64,000 bases of DNA from Escallonia rubra (lineage: Eukaryota; Streptophyta; Magnoliopsida; Escalloniales; Escalloniaceae): assembly GCA_033065855.1 (NCBI GenBank), contig JAVXUO010000748.1, positions 228,618 through 292,617 on the forward strand, written 5' to 3'. The translations under genes and the position numbers were made by a program. Below are positions 48,207 to 59,242 of the stretch, piece by piece (the stretch's first letter is position 1; each line of letters opens with the position of its first letter). The notes under the pieces are model-generated. The model had not been told where the DNA came from. It saw only the letters and a list, made by a program, of their open reading frames with translations, and did not search any database.

Positions 48207-50644
48207 CGCAGGGAATTTGGTTAGATCACAAAGTTGTCTAACCAAATTCCCTGCGCCAGCGTGGACAGTTCTCTCCACGAGACACTGTAATCCAAGCCCT
48301 GCGGGTTATCCACGTCATACGACGCTCTGTCTGGGGGGGGGGGGGGCCGGTAAAATAACGGTGATGGATTAGGTCATGTTTATGCGGCTTCAGGGGCCTG
48401 GCTGGATGCCCGTTCGGATATTGCCCTCGGGGGTCGACCGGTTGCTCTTGCCCTCCGCCCGGGGGCAAGAGCAACGGAAGAAATTGGCCTCCAACCAACG
48501 GATTGGCCGGCTGATAATCCCCTTGGGGGGCCCCAGCCGGCTGATAATCGCCTTCGGGGGCCCCGGCCGGCTGATATTGGTCGTCGGCCATTTCTTCCCC
48601 CGGCTGATATTGCCCTTCGGGGCCGCCAAGTGGTCCCGCCCATGGGACAATGGGCAGTGCCTCGTTGAAATCGTAAGGCCATTCTTGCGTGACTTGACTC
48701 TGAGAGAGGGGTTGGGGTTCCGGGAACAAATCGAAGGTCGGGCCGCTGTAATCGGCCCACGAAGCTTGAGCATGTCCCATCCCCGGTACAGAGGGACCAC
48801 CAACTCCCTGGCTCACCCCTGAAGCTTGCCCGGAGGGATCAACGTTATACGGGCTGGTGCCCGTATAACCCATTCCCGGGCTGTCGACCGAAAACCGTCC
48901 CGATGCTTGCCGCACAAAATTCCCGCAGCCTATAGCCAGTGCAACAGCCTGTTAGCGAAGACCCTCACCCATTGCGCTCATCAGATCCTTCCGCTCACTC
49001 AACTTCTGGAAGAATGCAAGCGAGGCATTAACCTACATCCAAAGAGATAACAAATAAGTAACTTTAATCAGACATTTATATTCAAGACAAGTTGGGCAAC
49101 TTACGAGATTGTATGCCATACGCTCGTCGATCTGACCCCTAGGCGCATACCTCGCCCCGCGTTCAAAGTTCACTGGGGCTACTCTCCTCCGCGTGATGCG
49201 GGAGTAACACTCATCGTACTCCGCGATGCTGATAACGGGGTCCGGCTCTGAGACGATGGCCGCTAGTGTGTCCTGCCAAGAAGTCCAAAGCTCTTCTTCG
49301 GCCGCACACAATTCTTGCGCATTGGCCTTGCCAAACCGCCTGACATCCGGTGGGTCCTTGTTAACCCTCATATCTGGGGCACCGGCTGGCAAACCCTGCT
49401 CCAACTCAAAATGGCGCATTGCTCGGTCTGGCAGCTGCCACTCTGCAACCTCGAAGTGGATGAGGGGTGTGCGCTGCAACCCGGAGAGCGTGAAGACGAA
49501 CGACTCTTCTACCCGTCGCGCCAAACGTATGTACGGTGCCCAACGCAATTGGCCCGGAGATAGGCGGTCGAACTCCCCTCGATAGAACGTGATGTTGTGA
49601 TGGGGATCGACTCTCCTGCGGTAGTGGCTATTCTTCCGACTGTACTCCCAACCACGCAACCGAGGCCACACTCTATCGGTTCCATCCCCACGCGTCGGTG
49701 CCTCGGGAGCAAGGTGTTCATTAGACCACACCTGAGAACATGGGCAAATTATATTTATATCGTCGATTCAACAAAAGCAAAAACAAAAAAAAACAATAAC
49801 GAAGACATGATTTATATGATATACCTGCAATAGCGAGAGACATGCACATATGGATTTGGAGTTGGGCCTCGTTGCCTTGAGCAATGCTCGGTACATATAC
49901 GAAAGAACCGCTGCACCCCATGCATAATCTCCAACCTCCGCCAGGTTACCCAACAACGATAAATATCTCACGCTGACCGTGTTCTTCGTCGTCGTTGGGA
50001 ATAATATTGCCCCCACCACCCACCAGAGGAAGGCTTGTGTGTACAACAGAAGGTCACGGCCCGTATAGTTTTCCGGCAAAACCCCGTAGGTATCTACCAA
50101 CCACTTCAACTTGATACATCCATTGGTAAATTGATCCTGGGGTATCGAAGTTAAGAAGTCCCTAGCGGTTCTCTTATTCGTTGCTTCTGACGGAGGAGCA
50201 ATTACCGGCCGCCCTGTCACCGGCAACCCTAAGATGAACACTACATCTTCTAGGGTAATTTTCATCTCTCCGAGCGGGAAGTGAAACGTATTCGTTTCAC
50301 TTCTCCACCTCTCAACAAGGGTACCTATCAAGGTCCGGTCAAGCTGTTGAAAGATCTGCCCATGCGTGAAAATCCCAAACCCAATTCCACGCAGTATCCT
50401 CTTCTGGGCGGTGTTCAGTTTCCACGATACTATATTGCGAGATACTTCTACGGTGTTAAGAAGTTCTCTTTCCTATGAATTAATAAATACAATTTAAGCA
50501 TAACAAACGGTATATACAACGTTCGTAAGCGATAGAAAGTCGATAAATAATGTATCTTACTCCACCATCCCATATGAGCGTACTGATATGGTTGGCTTGG
50601 TCGTATAACACGGATGGGTCTTCAGGTCTTGGATTAAATTCCAT
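48206..50644 (-). pseudogene. plant mobile domain gene (PMD-Ulp1), copy 1, Ulp1 part deleted
   Basis: Exons with GT..AG borders: 50644-50561, 50472-49825, 49731-49105, and exon 4 from 49032 to the break near 48,240. Exons 1-3 are open and code a plant mobile domain (MAIN-like; FPLGEMKITLEDVVFILGLP, DYAWGAAVLSYMYRAL, VWPRLRGWEY, RYAPRGQIDERMAYNL). Exon 4 has a TAA at 48952-48954, then a low-complexity linker with repeated YQPAGAP units, then a frameshift at an over-long G run (48,335-48,350). The C48 peptidase found in copy 2 is missing, replaced by a hairpin junction. Here the PMD exons are better preserved than in copy 2. Confidence 0.88.
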
Positions 50645-51264
50645 TTTTTGCAACTGAAATTATGGAAAAACCTTCTCAGTTTGGATTTTACGTTTTGGAT
50701 TTTGATAATCACTCGCAAAAATACGACGCTAGCACATGCATAATACATATAACGCAAGCACATGAATGATGCAAACAATGTTAGCATATGTACTCATATG
50801 TATAAATATATATATACATATACGGAATCGGATTTTACAAACGCTTGCACAAGAACAAAAACATATATATATATAAAACGCAATATTCATCACAACTGAA
50901 GATTACAAACAAAAAAAAGTGTAGATTTTCTGAACTTACGTGATCGATTTAGGGTATTAAAGGTGTTCTTAAGACGGAATTACGCCGATATGCTTGCCAA
51001 CGCTGCTGGGAAATTTTGTGAGTAGAAAGAGTGGAGAAGAGTGTCGTAGTTACTGTCGTTTGAAAGTATATTGAACGTCGGCAAGATAGTACCGCGGATG
51101 GCTATTACGTCCGCGAAACAATATCGCGGATGGCTATAACGTTCGCTAAACTGTATAGCGGACGCTCCTATTTTGCCCACGCTCTCAATGGATCAGCTCC
51201 TATTTTGCCCACGCTCTCACTGTTGACGTGACAGATAAGGACAAGATAACCGTCATTGCCGAAA

Positions 51265-51554
51265 AAATTGACGGGACAGGCCCTGACAGGTGTCAGCCTA
51301 GGGACGTCCGCTACATAGTATCGCGGACGTCTTTTTGCTGTCTCCCATCAGGACTTTAATGTCCTCCGCCATACAGTGTAGCGGACAGGCGCGAAGGGGC
51401 AATAAGGTAAAAAAACCCGCCCGCCATACTGTATGGCGGACGACTGACAGCTTTCGAAAAAGGCGCGATCTGGGCCTTCCGTCTTTCGGGATGGACGGTC
51501 AGATCGCGCTTGCAACTTCTCCTATTTTGCCCACGCTCTCAACGGATCAGCTCC

Positions 51555-51555
<1 letters not shown>
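51265..51555 (-). repeat. MULE 1 right TIR
   Basis: The inverted partner of 43543-43830, with the same palindromes (near 51,305, 51,365 and 51,420). It ends GGATCAGCTCCC against a (CA)n run. Confidence 0.85.
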
Positions 51556-51614
<59 letters not shown>

Positions 51615-51637
51615 CACATACATATACATAAATATAC

Positions 51638-51669
<32 letters not shown>

Positions 51670-51763
51670 ATATATATATACATATATATATACATATATA
51701 TATATACACACAATGTATATATATACATATACATATACATATATATATATATATATACACACA

Positions 51764-51828
<65 letters not shown>
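51556..51828. repeat. (CA)n/(TA)n microsatellite between the two MULEs
   Basis: About 270 bp of CA, TA and TG runs is all that separates the two elements. Confidence 0.95.
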
Positions 51829-51829
<1 letters not shown>

Positions 51830-52100
51830 TGAGAGCGTGGGGAAAATAGTAGAAGTTGCAAACGCGATCTGATCGTCCATCCCGAATGATGGACGGTCCA
51901 GATCGCGCCTTTTTCAAAAGCTGTCAGTCGTCCGCCATACTGTATGGCGGACGGGTTTTTTTACCTTTTTGCCCTCCGTCACTGTCCGCTACACTGTATG
52001 GCGGAGGACATTAAAGTCCTGATGGGAGACAGCCAAAAGACGTCTGCCATACTGTGTAGCGGACGTCCCTAGGCTGACACCTCTCAGGGCCAGACAGGAG
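51829..52100 (+). repeat. MULE 2 left TIR
   Basis: Its inverted partner ends at 63304. Both TIRs of copy 2 share CACTGTCCGCTACACTGTAT and GCCAAAAGACGTC, unlike copy 1. Palindromes near 51,930, 51,985 and 52,041. Confidence 0.85.
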
Positions 52101-52823
52101 ACAGCAAAAAAGGAATACGCTATACAGTGTAGCGGACCTGACAGCTGTCAGGTCCTATCAGGACCTGACTTTCAGGGACTTTATTTCTGCACGTGTCAGA
52201 GTGTCGGGAATAATTTTCGCTATACAGTATCGCGGACAGGCGCTTCCCATATACCCCAAAGTTCCTGATTCTCAGTTCTTTCCGCAAAATTTTCTTCTCC
52301 TTCGGATTCACTTGCTTCCATTTTCGGCTCCCCTCAAGCTTCGAGTAAAACTTGCTTCAATCTTCTTCACTCAAGCAAGGTAAGTTTCTGATCTCAAATA
52401 TTTTCTGGGTGGATTGACTGATAAAGTATATATATATATTTTTGGGCAAAAAAATATAGATTTTTGATGATGTTCTAGAAATTAATTTGTTAACTTTAAA
52501 GAAGTTTATTGTAGTCAATTTTGATTTTTTTGAGGGGCGCTAACTTCGGCACATCTATCCTATTGCCTTTTGAATTTTTTGAGATACGTTTGTTGTATTT
52601 TGGCATGATGAATTTGTCTAACGCTCTTAGTAATTTTAATTTGTTATGTTCAATAAATCTATAATTAGCAAAATGGGAGACTTTTGAGATTATGTATATG
52701 GTATATTTGTCATCTTAAATTTGTCTATTCGTCAAGATAATTTGAAGGTAATATTTTCAGTTGAAAATGTCATTTGATTGTTAAGCGTAGTCTATATTTC
52801 TACATATAGGGAGCTGTTTCACA

Positions 52824-55087
52824 ATGTCTGATTTCGTGTCGAGCTCCAACACCCCCGTAGATGCTAGTGATCCGTATCTAGGACGAACCTTTCAAACATT
52901 GGAGGAAGCTGGAGAATGTTTCCGAGCGTATTCATTGAGGGTTGGATTTGGCATTAGAATAAAGACTTCAAGAACGAGCAACATAACGAGAAAGATATGC
53001 TCTCGCTTATACGAGTGCCATAGGGGCAGAAACCCAGTGCAAAATGAGACACGCGTAGGCAACGAGGACAGTGATGACGAAATAGGATATTCGCGCAGAA
53101 GACGGGACTTCTTTGCGCGAACGAATTGCCAGGTCAAGATGTTCGTAAGCTATAAAGCCAAGCAAGATCATTGGCTTATTACCAGCCTAGAACTGGCACA
53201 CAATCACCCGTTAGTAACCCCTTCTAAGGTGAGTCAGATACATCAACACAAGAAGATGGGAAAGGTCGCGAGGAGCCTCATTCACATAATGAGCGATGCG
53301 CGGCTAGGACCTACCGACATGATTAATGTTCTTGCTGAACAGGCCGGGGGAATTCAAAATTTAAACTTTATCACGACAGACGTTCGCAACGCGGTCCGAA
53401 CCCATAGACGAGCCGCGTATGACCTCAATGATGCTCAAGCCACAATGAGCTTATTAAAGCGGATGCAGATGGAGGACCCGCAGTTTACCTTCGATTATAA
53501 ACTTGACGACGAGCATCGTGTTAGCATAATTTTTTGGGTCGACGATCGTTTGAGGCTTGCTTATAAGCATTTTGGGGATGGTACTCGATGCCGTTTGCCC
53601 CTTTCACGGGGGTCAATCATCATTATCATTCCATCCTGTTCGGGTTTGCCTTGTTAAGGGACGAGAGCGAGAGTTCTTTTGAATGGTTGTTTAGTGTGTG
53701 GCTGGAAGCCGTGAACTTCAACGCACCCAACGCTATCATCACCGATCAAGATTTGGCAATGAAGAAGGCTATTGCCACCGTCTTCCCAGATACTCGACAC
53801 AACTTGTGCACTTGGCACATAAGCAACAAATACCCCGAACGTTTGCATCACGTGTACGCAAAGTTTCCAGACTTTAAACAGGATTTTGACACGTGCGTTA
53901 GCAAATCGTTAACGATTGAGGAATTTGAGGAGAGGTGGGAAAAGCTTGTTCAGGATTACTCATTGCAAGACAACGGGTGGCTCCAGCACTTGTACGAGCT
54001 CAAAAAGCAATGGATTGGCGTTTACACGAGGAGGCATTTTTCTGCGGGCATGAAAACGACGGGGAGGAGTGAATCTATGAATGCCACGTTCAATAGTTAC
54101 GTGGGTACAACTACCAATTTGAAGAGTTTCATCACATCCGCACAGAAAGCGGTTGCGTCGTTGTTCGTGAAAGAAAGGGCTGCAGACTTTGCAACCACGT
54201 ACAAACAGAGGAGAAGGTTGCTTGAGACCCCGCTGGAGCTGAATGGTGCCAAAGTCTATACGAAGGAGATCTTCTTGCTATACCAAGTAGAGCTGCAGAA
54301 ATCGGGACGGTACTGTATAAACAAGGTGGCAGAGAATTCTACGCGTGAGTACAAGGTTTATTCGCTCGTGAATGACCTCGTTCCTGAGAAGCTGCGCAGA
54401 ATGTATACAGTGAGCCACGACACATTGACGGACTCGGTGACATGTGTTTGCAAGAAGTTTGAGTTCCATGGCATCATGTGTAGACACGTTCTGCGCTTTT
54501 TCACCCAGAAGAATATAAGGACAATCCCCGATAAATAAGTCTTGCCACGGTGGATGAAAGGTGCTAACAGGTTGCACGGTACCATTGCCTTTTCGGAGCA
54601 CCCGTATACTGACTTTGAAGAATCGGAGACGTTGCGGTATAATCATCTGGTGACGAGTTTCACCCGTTTGTCCGTAAAGGCTGCTGCTTCAATGGTCGGT
54701 TATAAACATCTCCTCGAGGTAGCTCAGCAGCAAGAGCCCATCGTCGACCAGTTGGAAGCAGCTTCAGTCACCAATGCGATTGACACCGAGCCTACGACGG
54801 GGGTATCAGAAGATGACGAGCCGGGGGAGGAAGACGACAATGATATCCGTTTGTTGGATCCAATTATATCGCAAACGAAAGGCCGCAAGAGATCTACGCG
54901 GATGAAAAGCTCTATTGAAACGACAACTCAACCTAAAAAGCTGCGAAGGTGTGCATTGTGCAACAAAATGACCGACCACGACAAGCAGAACCATTACAAG
55001 GCACTGGGGATAAGTTCAGGGGGTTTGCAAGACGGAGAAGAAGGTGACGCCGAAGATGAGGACGAACAAGCTGCAGTGGACCTTTAA
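52824..55087 (+). pseudogene. FAR1-type MULE transposase, copy 2
   Basis: Same leader intron (52380-52809) and domain order as copy 1, with the N-terminal half open where copy 1 is broken. A 34-bp deletion at 53580/53581 removes the segment with the first catalytic aspartate (FDTTY) and shifts the frame. A TAA at 54536-54538 replaces a tyrosine codon (TAC in copy 1) just after the SWIM finger. The C-terminal acidic region and CALCNKMTDHDKQNHY are open. The protein would be about 760 residues if whole, normal for FAR1-type transposases. Most differences from copy 1 are single substitutions. Confidence 0.92.
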
Positions 55088-55234
55088 TTTTTTGTACAAC
55101 GTTATGACATTTGTAATAATTTTCGGAGGGATAATTTTTTGACCGAATACTGGAATTTTTAAAAAATGGACCTATGAGAGGCCATCAAATCAAATCTAAA
55201 GTCTTTATTTAATTAAATTTTTTTTTGTAAGCCC

Positions 55235-55435
55235 CGTCCGCTATACAATGTAGTAGACGTCATCGCAGACAAACTTTTGGTCTTCTTTTATGTCTGCTAT
55301 ACAATATAGCAGACGTCATGAGCAGTAAAAGTTTTGGTCTTCTTTTATGTCCGCTATACAATATAATGGACGTCATCGAAGAAAAAACTTTTGGTATTCT
55401 TTTATGTCCGCTATACAATGTAGCGGATAACTCTA
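55235..55435. repeat. array of 23-bp palindromes, MULE 2
   Basis: Four copies near 55,237, 55,291, 55,348 and 55,405, the counterpart of 47005-47200. Several arms here have lost pairing through single changes (for example TAGTAGAC for TAGCGGAC). Confidence 0.85.
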
Positions 55436-55606
55436 TCCTATTATATATATTAATCATATCGGGCAATCAGCTGTTATCAGTCCTCTCTGAGGGCACTTCT
55501 CTGTCTCGAACATCTAGCCCAGGCCGCTACTCCATCTCCGGCGACCCACATCTCCGGTGACCCACAACTCCGACGATAAACCGTCCTCCCCTCAACGCCG
55601 ACCTCG

Positions 55607-56075
55607 ATGGCTTCTGGATCGGAGACCACCTACGATTTTATTGGCAACTTGCACCTGGCAGGCAAACACTTTTTCAACGTCATGATGTCGGGGTTTGAGA
55701 ATGAACTTGTAGGCGATCCCTCTTTCTCTGTATTTTCGTGTGTTAAAGGTTTGATCTTTTGGTTAAAAACTAACCTATTTTTTGTATTGTGTTTGTTAGG
55801 ACATACCGGAAGCCTTTACCAATCAATTTACAACAATTCATGACAGTGCAAGATTATATAGCCGCAAGGGGGCATGGCAGGTTGAAATCAAGCTGAAGCC
55901 CGGCCGACCCCAAAAAAAGCAATTCACAGAGGGTTGGAACGTCTTCGTGCGCCAGCATGGCCTCGAACTCGGGGACTTTGTAGTGTTTGAACACCTTGGG
56001 TGGTGGGATTTTCAAGTTGTAATCTTTGATCGGAGCACTTGTGAAAAAAATTCTTTCCCCCAATGTGAACCCTAA
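55607..56075 (+). CDS. B3 DNA-binding domain protein, two exons, carried by MULE 2
   Basis: Exon 1 is 55607-55708 and exon 2 is 55800-56075; the 91-bp intron is GT..AG. The joined product is 125 residues and almost entirely one B3 domain: LAGKHFFNVMMSGFENEL, then DIPEAFTNQF, WQVEIKLK, FTEGWNVFVRQHGLELGDFV and VFEHLGWWDFQVVIFD. These are the standard B3 strands, including the GW..F....GL..GD.. core. B3 domains bind short DNA motifs in the major groove, and REM-type single-domain proteins are the nearest kind. No stop or frameshift is seen, so it may be intact. It lies between transposase and repeats, in the same direction as the transposase. The role in the element is inference. Confidence 0.85.
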
Positions 56076-56149
56076 TTTATTATTAATAAAATAATTTATG
56101 TTCTTGTTCATTGTGATTCGTAATTTTTCCTCGCTTAATTGTGCTTAAT

Positions 56150-56410
56150 TGTGTCGTTTGAGATTCCCTCGATATATTGAGATCGTTGATTGTGAATCGT
56201 ACGTTGATTGTGTCGTTTGAGATTCCCTCGGTAAATTGAGATCGTTGATTGTGAATCATACGTTCTTTATTGTTTACCGATATTGAGATTGTTGATTCTG
56301 ACGCCAAAACAAGTCTTCGGGCGCCAATTTATTAAAACAGCATTATGCTACAATACGACTAAAACAAGCCTTTGGGCGCCAATTTATTAAAACTGCAGTA
56401 CGCTACAACG
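56150..56410. repeat. two short tandem duplications
   Basis: TTGTGTCGTTTGAGATTCCC with its neighbours is repeated with a ~62-bp period (56,150-56,270), and GGGCGCCAATTTATTAAAAC with a ~57-bp period (56,310-56,410). Confidence 0.7.
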
Positions 56411-56433
56411 TCTAGCTCTACTACATAGCGGAC

Positions 56434-56776
56434 ATAAGGCCTCCGCTTAGGCTGGGGTTCGGGAAGGTCAGAACTAAGTGTCTGGTTCGTGCCAACCATT
56501 TTCTGGTCCAAGTTGCAGACAATGATCTGCTGCACCACTATGACGTAAGCTTGGTCATGTATTCTGCGGGGTTGTCCGCTATACTATATAGCGGACATAT
56601 ATAGGAGAAAAAAAACTAAATGTTGGAGACTTTGCCTCTGCGGGGCTGTCCGCTATACTATATAGCGGACCTTGGAGAGAAAAATGGTTGTATGCAGCTC
56701 AAATCAAAAAATGGTTGGCACGGACCAGACACTTAGTTCCGACCTTCCCGAACCCCGGCCTAAGCGGAGGCCTTAT
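56434..56776. mobile_element. inverted-repeat (MITE-like) element holding two palindromes
   Basis: Arms of about 69 bp (56434-56502 and 56708-56776) start ATAAGGCCTCCGCTTAGGC and stay paired with few mismatches. Between them lie two perfect GTCCGCTATACTATATAGCG-GAC palindromes (56574-56596 and 56648-56670). No target duplication is obvious. Confidence 0.75.
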
Positions 56777-56797
56777 AGCTTTAGAATAACTCGATCT

Positions 56798-57229
56798 TCA
56801 GTCATCTTCATCTGAAACTTGAGCATCGGAAACATTTCCTTCTTCGAAGCTCATGTTCCAGTATACTTGTGCTTCATTGTTGTTGCCATCTTCATGTGCA
56901 TCACGTGCCATACGACGTAAGTTATGCCTACTTTGACGAACTCTCATTCTATTATTTTCCTCACGTATTCGATGCAGTGCCCTTTCAAGCTCCATGTGCG
57001 TAATTCGAGACATGTTGATTGCCTTTTGTCGAGGTATGGGTATATTCATGCTTCGTGAATCAGCTACTAAGACCTCATGTTCATTCATCCGATAAGATCA
57101 TTCTGCACGTAATGTATTAACATAGCTTGATGAGTAACGCAAACTTGGACGCAAAGAATAGTGAAATTCATCTTCGCCCGCCCAGTAACGACCCATTGCT
57201 TCAAAAATATCTCGTGGAGTATATGACAT
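56798..57229 (-). pseudogene. small coiled-coil protein gene A, with one in-frame TGA
   Basis: From the ATG at 57229: MSYTPRDIFEAMGRYWAGED, to codon 43, then TGA (57098-57100), then SYRMNEHEVLVADSRS and an Arg/Glu-rich likely coiled coil (MELERALHRIREENNRMRVR) and an acidic end (SDEDD). 144 codons in all. If the TGA is a true stop, an ATG at 57088 could give a 96-residue protein. It pairs with the gene at 57619. I do not recognise the family. A TATA-like TATATATA lies at about 57,299-57,306, 70 bp upstream. Confidence 0.5.
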
Positions 57230-57618
57230 TTCCAGAGTTGTTATGAAATTAGGAGTATATCACTTTATGCCCTTTGCCCTTCGTGCAATGCATGTACTTA
57301 TATATACTTTGAAACGGGACCACTTTATGAAAGAGCTACAGGTTCAACTTTATGAGATGTGACAAGCCTTTGGCAATAGACTAGAGACTTGTCTTGTCAC
57401 CAAAGAGAATTGTCTTGTCACCAAAGACTTGTCAACTTTATGACACGGGCATGCTATTGTCTCCAACTATTGTCATGTTCAATGTCCAGAGACTTGTCTT
57501 GTCACCAGAGATGGACAGACTATTGTGTAGCTATATTCCCAATATATTGTGTATGTGTGTGTGGGATTATTTATATATGTTAGCCATGCTTATCGCTTTA
57601 GAACCAAAACAAAGTTAA
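57230..57618. promoter_or_regulatory. putative bidirectional promoter with direct repeats
   Basis: A 389-bp gap separates the divergent small genes. It holds a TATA-like motif facing each way (about 57,299-57,306 and TTATTTATATATG at 57567-57579). Three direct copies of TTGTCTTGTCACCA lie near 57389, 57410 and 57494. Confidence 0.45.
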
Positions 57619-58053
57619 ATGGCAGGAGTTCCTGGGAGTTCTAGTCTACGGGGACGTGAGACTGTGTGGTTGTTGTGTGAAAGGAACGACGACTACAAAG
57701 ATGTGAAGTACACGGATCCCAGAGAGTATTATTGCGGTTTACGGAGAGAATGAGCATATCGAGTTAAGGAATCAGAAGCGCTACACCAAGATCTCACCAT
57801 GCTGAGAGCACCTGTGCCGCAACGTCGTTCACTTACTATGTCGCGGCGTAATGTTAAGCAGTGTAAGAAAGCTATGCGCCAAGTTCGTATGGAGAATAAC
57901 CGGATGTTGCTGAGTAGAAAACGATTTTATATGCTTCAACTTGCGGAAGAAATGGCCGAGGTTAGTGGGAGGCAGCTCAAATCAAACGAGAGAAACAATA
58001 TTTTAACCAATGATCAGTACTTATCTGATGAGTATATGTCAAATGAAGAGTGA
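57619..58053 (+). pseudogene. small coiled-coil protein gene B, paralogue of A, with in-frame TGA
   Basis: From the ATG at 57619: MAGVPGSSSLRGRETVWLLC, to codon 44, TGA (57751-57753), then AYRVKESEALHQDL, PVPQRRSLTMSRRN, VRMENNRMLLSRKRF and an acidic end (MSNEE). 145 codons. It aligns with gene A through LR.E-stop-.YR, P..R...MSR and ENNRM. The TGA sits at codon 45 here and 44 in A. An ATG at 57799 would give an 84-residue product after the stop. Family unknown; nuclear or DNA-associated use is only a guess from charge. Confidence 0.5.
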
Positions 58054-58197
58054 TATATATATCTCTTCCTACTGCATGTTAGGATTTCATTCCAACCGGC
58101 ACTTATCCACATGTCATTCTAATTAGCGAATCCCGTCTTTTGAAGCATGTAAAATATTGGGAATATATGTTTCTAACTACATCCATCATACTATAAT

Positions 58198-58590
58198 GTG
58201 GTAACTAGCATGCCTAAGGTGCAATGAGAAAAAAAAATTGACATAAAAAATTACAACATTTTTCGCAAGCTATGAAGTTGGCGCTAAAGTGTGCGCGAAT
58301 AGGCCTTCATAGGAAAACCAAAAAAATAATTTATCTCGTTTTTCGCCGAAATGCATAGAAATGGGCTATATAGCGTGCCTAAGGTGCAATGAGCAAAAAA
58401 AAATGACATAAAAAATTACAACATTTTCGCAAGCTATGAATTTGGCGCTAAAGTGTGCGCGAATAGGCCCTTCATAGGAAAACCAAAAAAATAATTTGTC
58501 TCGTTTTTCGCCGCAATTCATAGAAATGGTCTATATAGCGTGCCTAAGGTGCAATGAGCAAAAAAAAAGTGACCAAATCAATTACATATC
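58198..58590. repeat. tandem repeat, unit about 168 bp, MULE 2
   Basis: About 2.4 units, the same as 47550-47985. Confidence 0.85.
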
Positions 58591-58593
58591 TAC

Positions 58594-58995
58594 GTCCGCT
58601 ATACTATATAGCGGACAGCCAAGCAGAAGGAAGACTCCCCAACACTTAGTTTTTTTTTCCGGCCCTATCTACGTCCGCTATACTATATCGCAGACAGCCA
58701 AGCAGAAGGAAGACTCCCCAATACTTAGTTTTTTTTTCGGCCCCATCTACGTCCGCTATACTATATCGCGGACAGCCAAGCAGAAGGAAGACTCCCCAAC
58801 ACTTAGTTTTTTTTTCGGCCCTATCTACGTCCGCTATACTATATCGCGGACAGCCAAGCAGAAGGAAGACTCCCCAACACTTAGGTTTTTTTCCGGCCCT
58901 ATCTAAGTCCGCAATACTATATCACAGACAGCCAAGCAGAAGGAAGACTCCCCAACACTTAGTTTTTTTTCTGCCCTATCTATGTTTAGCGGACA
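58594..58995. repeat. tandem repeat, unit about 79 bp, each with one palindrome, MULE 2
   Basis: Five units (CCAAGCAGAAGGAAGACTCC, AACACTTAGTTTTTTTTTC, CGGCCCTATCTAC, then the palindrome). Copy 1 has about three, so the array length varies. The first palindrome (58594-58616) is perfect. Later ones end TATCGCGGAC and are mispaired at one arm base. Confidence 0.88.
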
Positions 58996-59242
58996 GTCCA
59001 ACAGAAACAGTCTCACTTGGTTTTTACACTTTGTTTCCCCCTGGTGAAAGCAAATCACACAGAACAAATAAAACACTCAGCTCAACAACACAACGATATC
59101 AGTGAATCAAATCAATCGCATTCAACAACGATCACATCTCAGTCAACACAGATGAAATCGTCAATCGCATTCAAACGATAAGATTCAAGAAGTTTAAGGA
59201 CAATTAAAAATGTGAATATAATGTTATTATACGCAAACATTG

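Larger units (their letters stand above)
43543..51555 (+). mobile_element. multigene Mutator-like element, copy 1 (deleted)
   Basis: The ends begin GGGAGCTGATCCGTTGAGAG and are inverted over roughly 290 bp (43543 to about 43830 and about 51265 to 51555). Inside lie a FAR1-type transposase (plus), a remnant B3 exon, two tandem-repeat blocks and a PMD-Ulp1 gene (minus) cut short at its 3' end. Compared with copy 2 it lacks about 2.4 kb (from the B3 intron through the small-gene pair) and about 1 kb of the Ulp1 end. Both TIRs of copy 1 share variants that copy 2 lacks (for example CGCGCCTGTCCGC), so it is a separate element and not a simple duplicate. Confidence 0.9.

Noticed and set aside
48376-48822. 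148-codon plus-strand frame with GRLI repeats (also 60,202-60,618)
   Set aside because: It is the antisense of the PMD-Ulp1 linker repeats (YQPAG on the minus strand), where introns and homology fix the true frame.
51510-51917. Open frames rich in THTHTH, YIYIYI and CVCVCV
   Set aside because: Translations of (CA)n and (TA)n microsatellites. The same holds at 43,330-43,560 and 63,203-63,600.
56798-58053. Selenocysteine use at the shared TGA
   Set aside because: Land plants lack the selenoprotein machinery, and no suitable stem-loop was noted. Readthrough or shared decay is more plausible.
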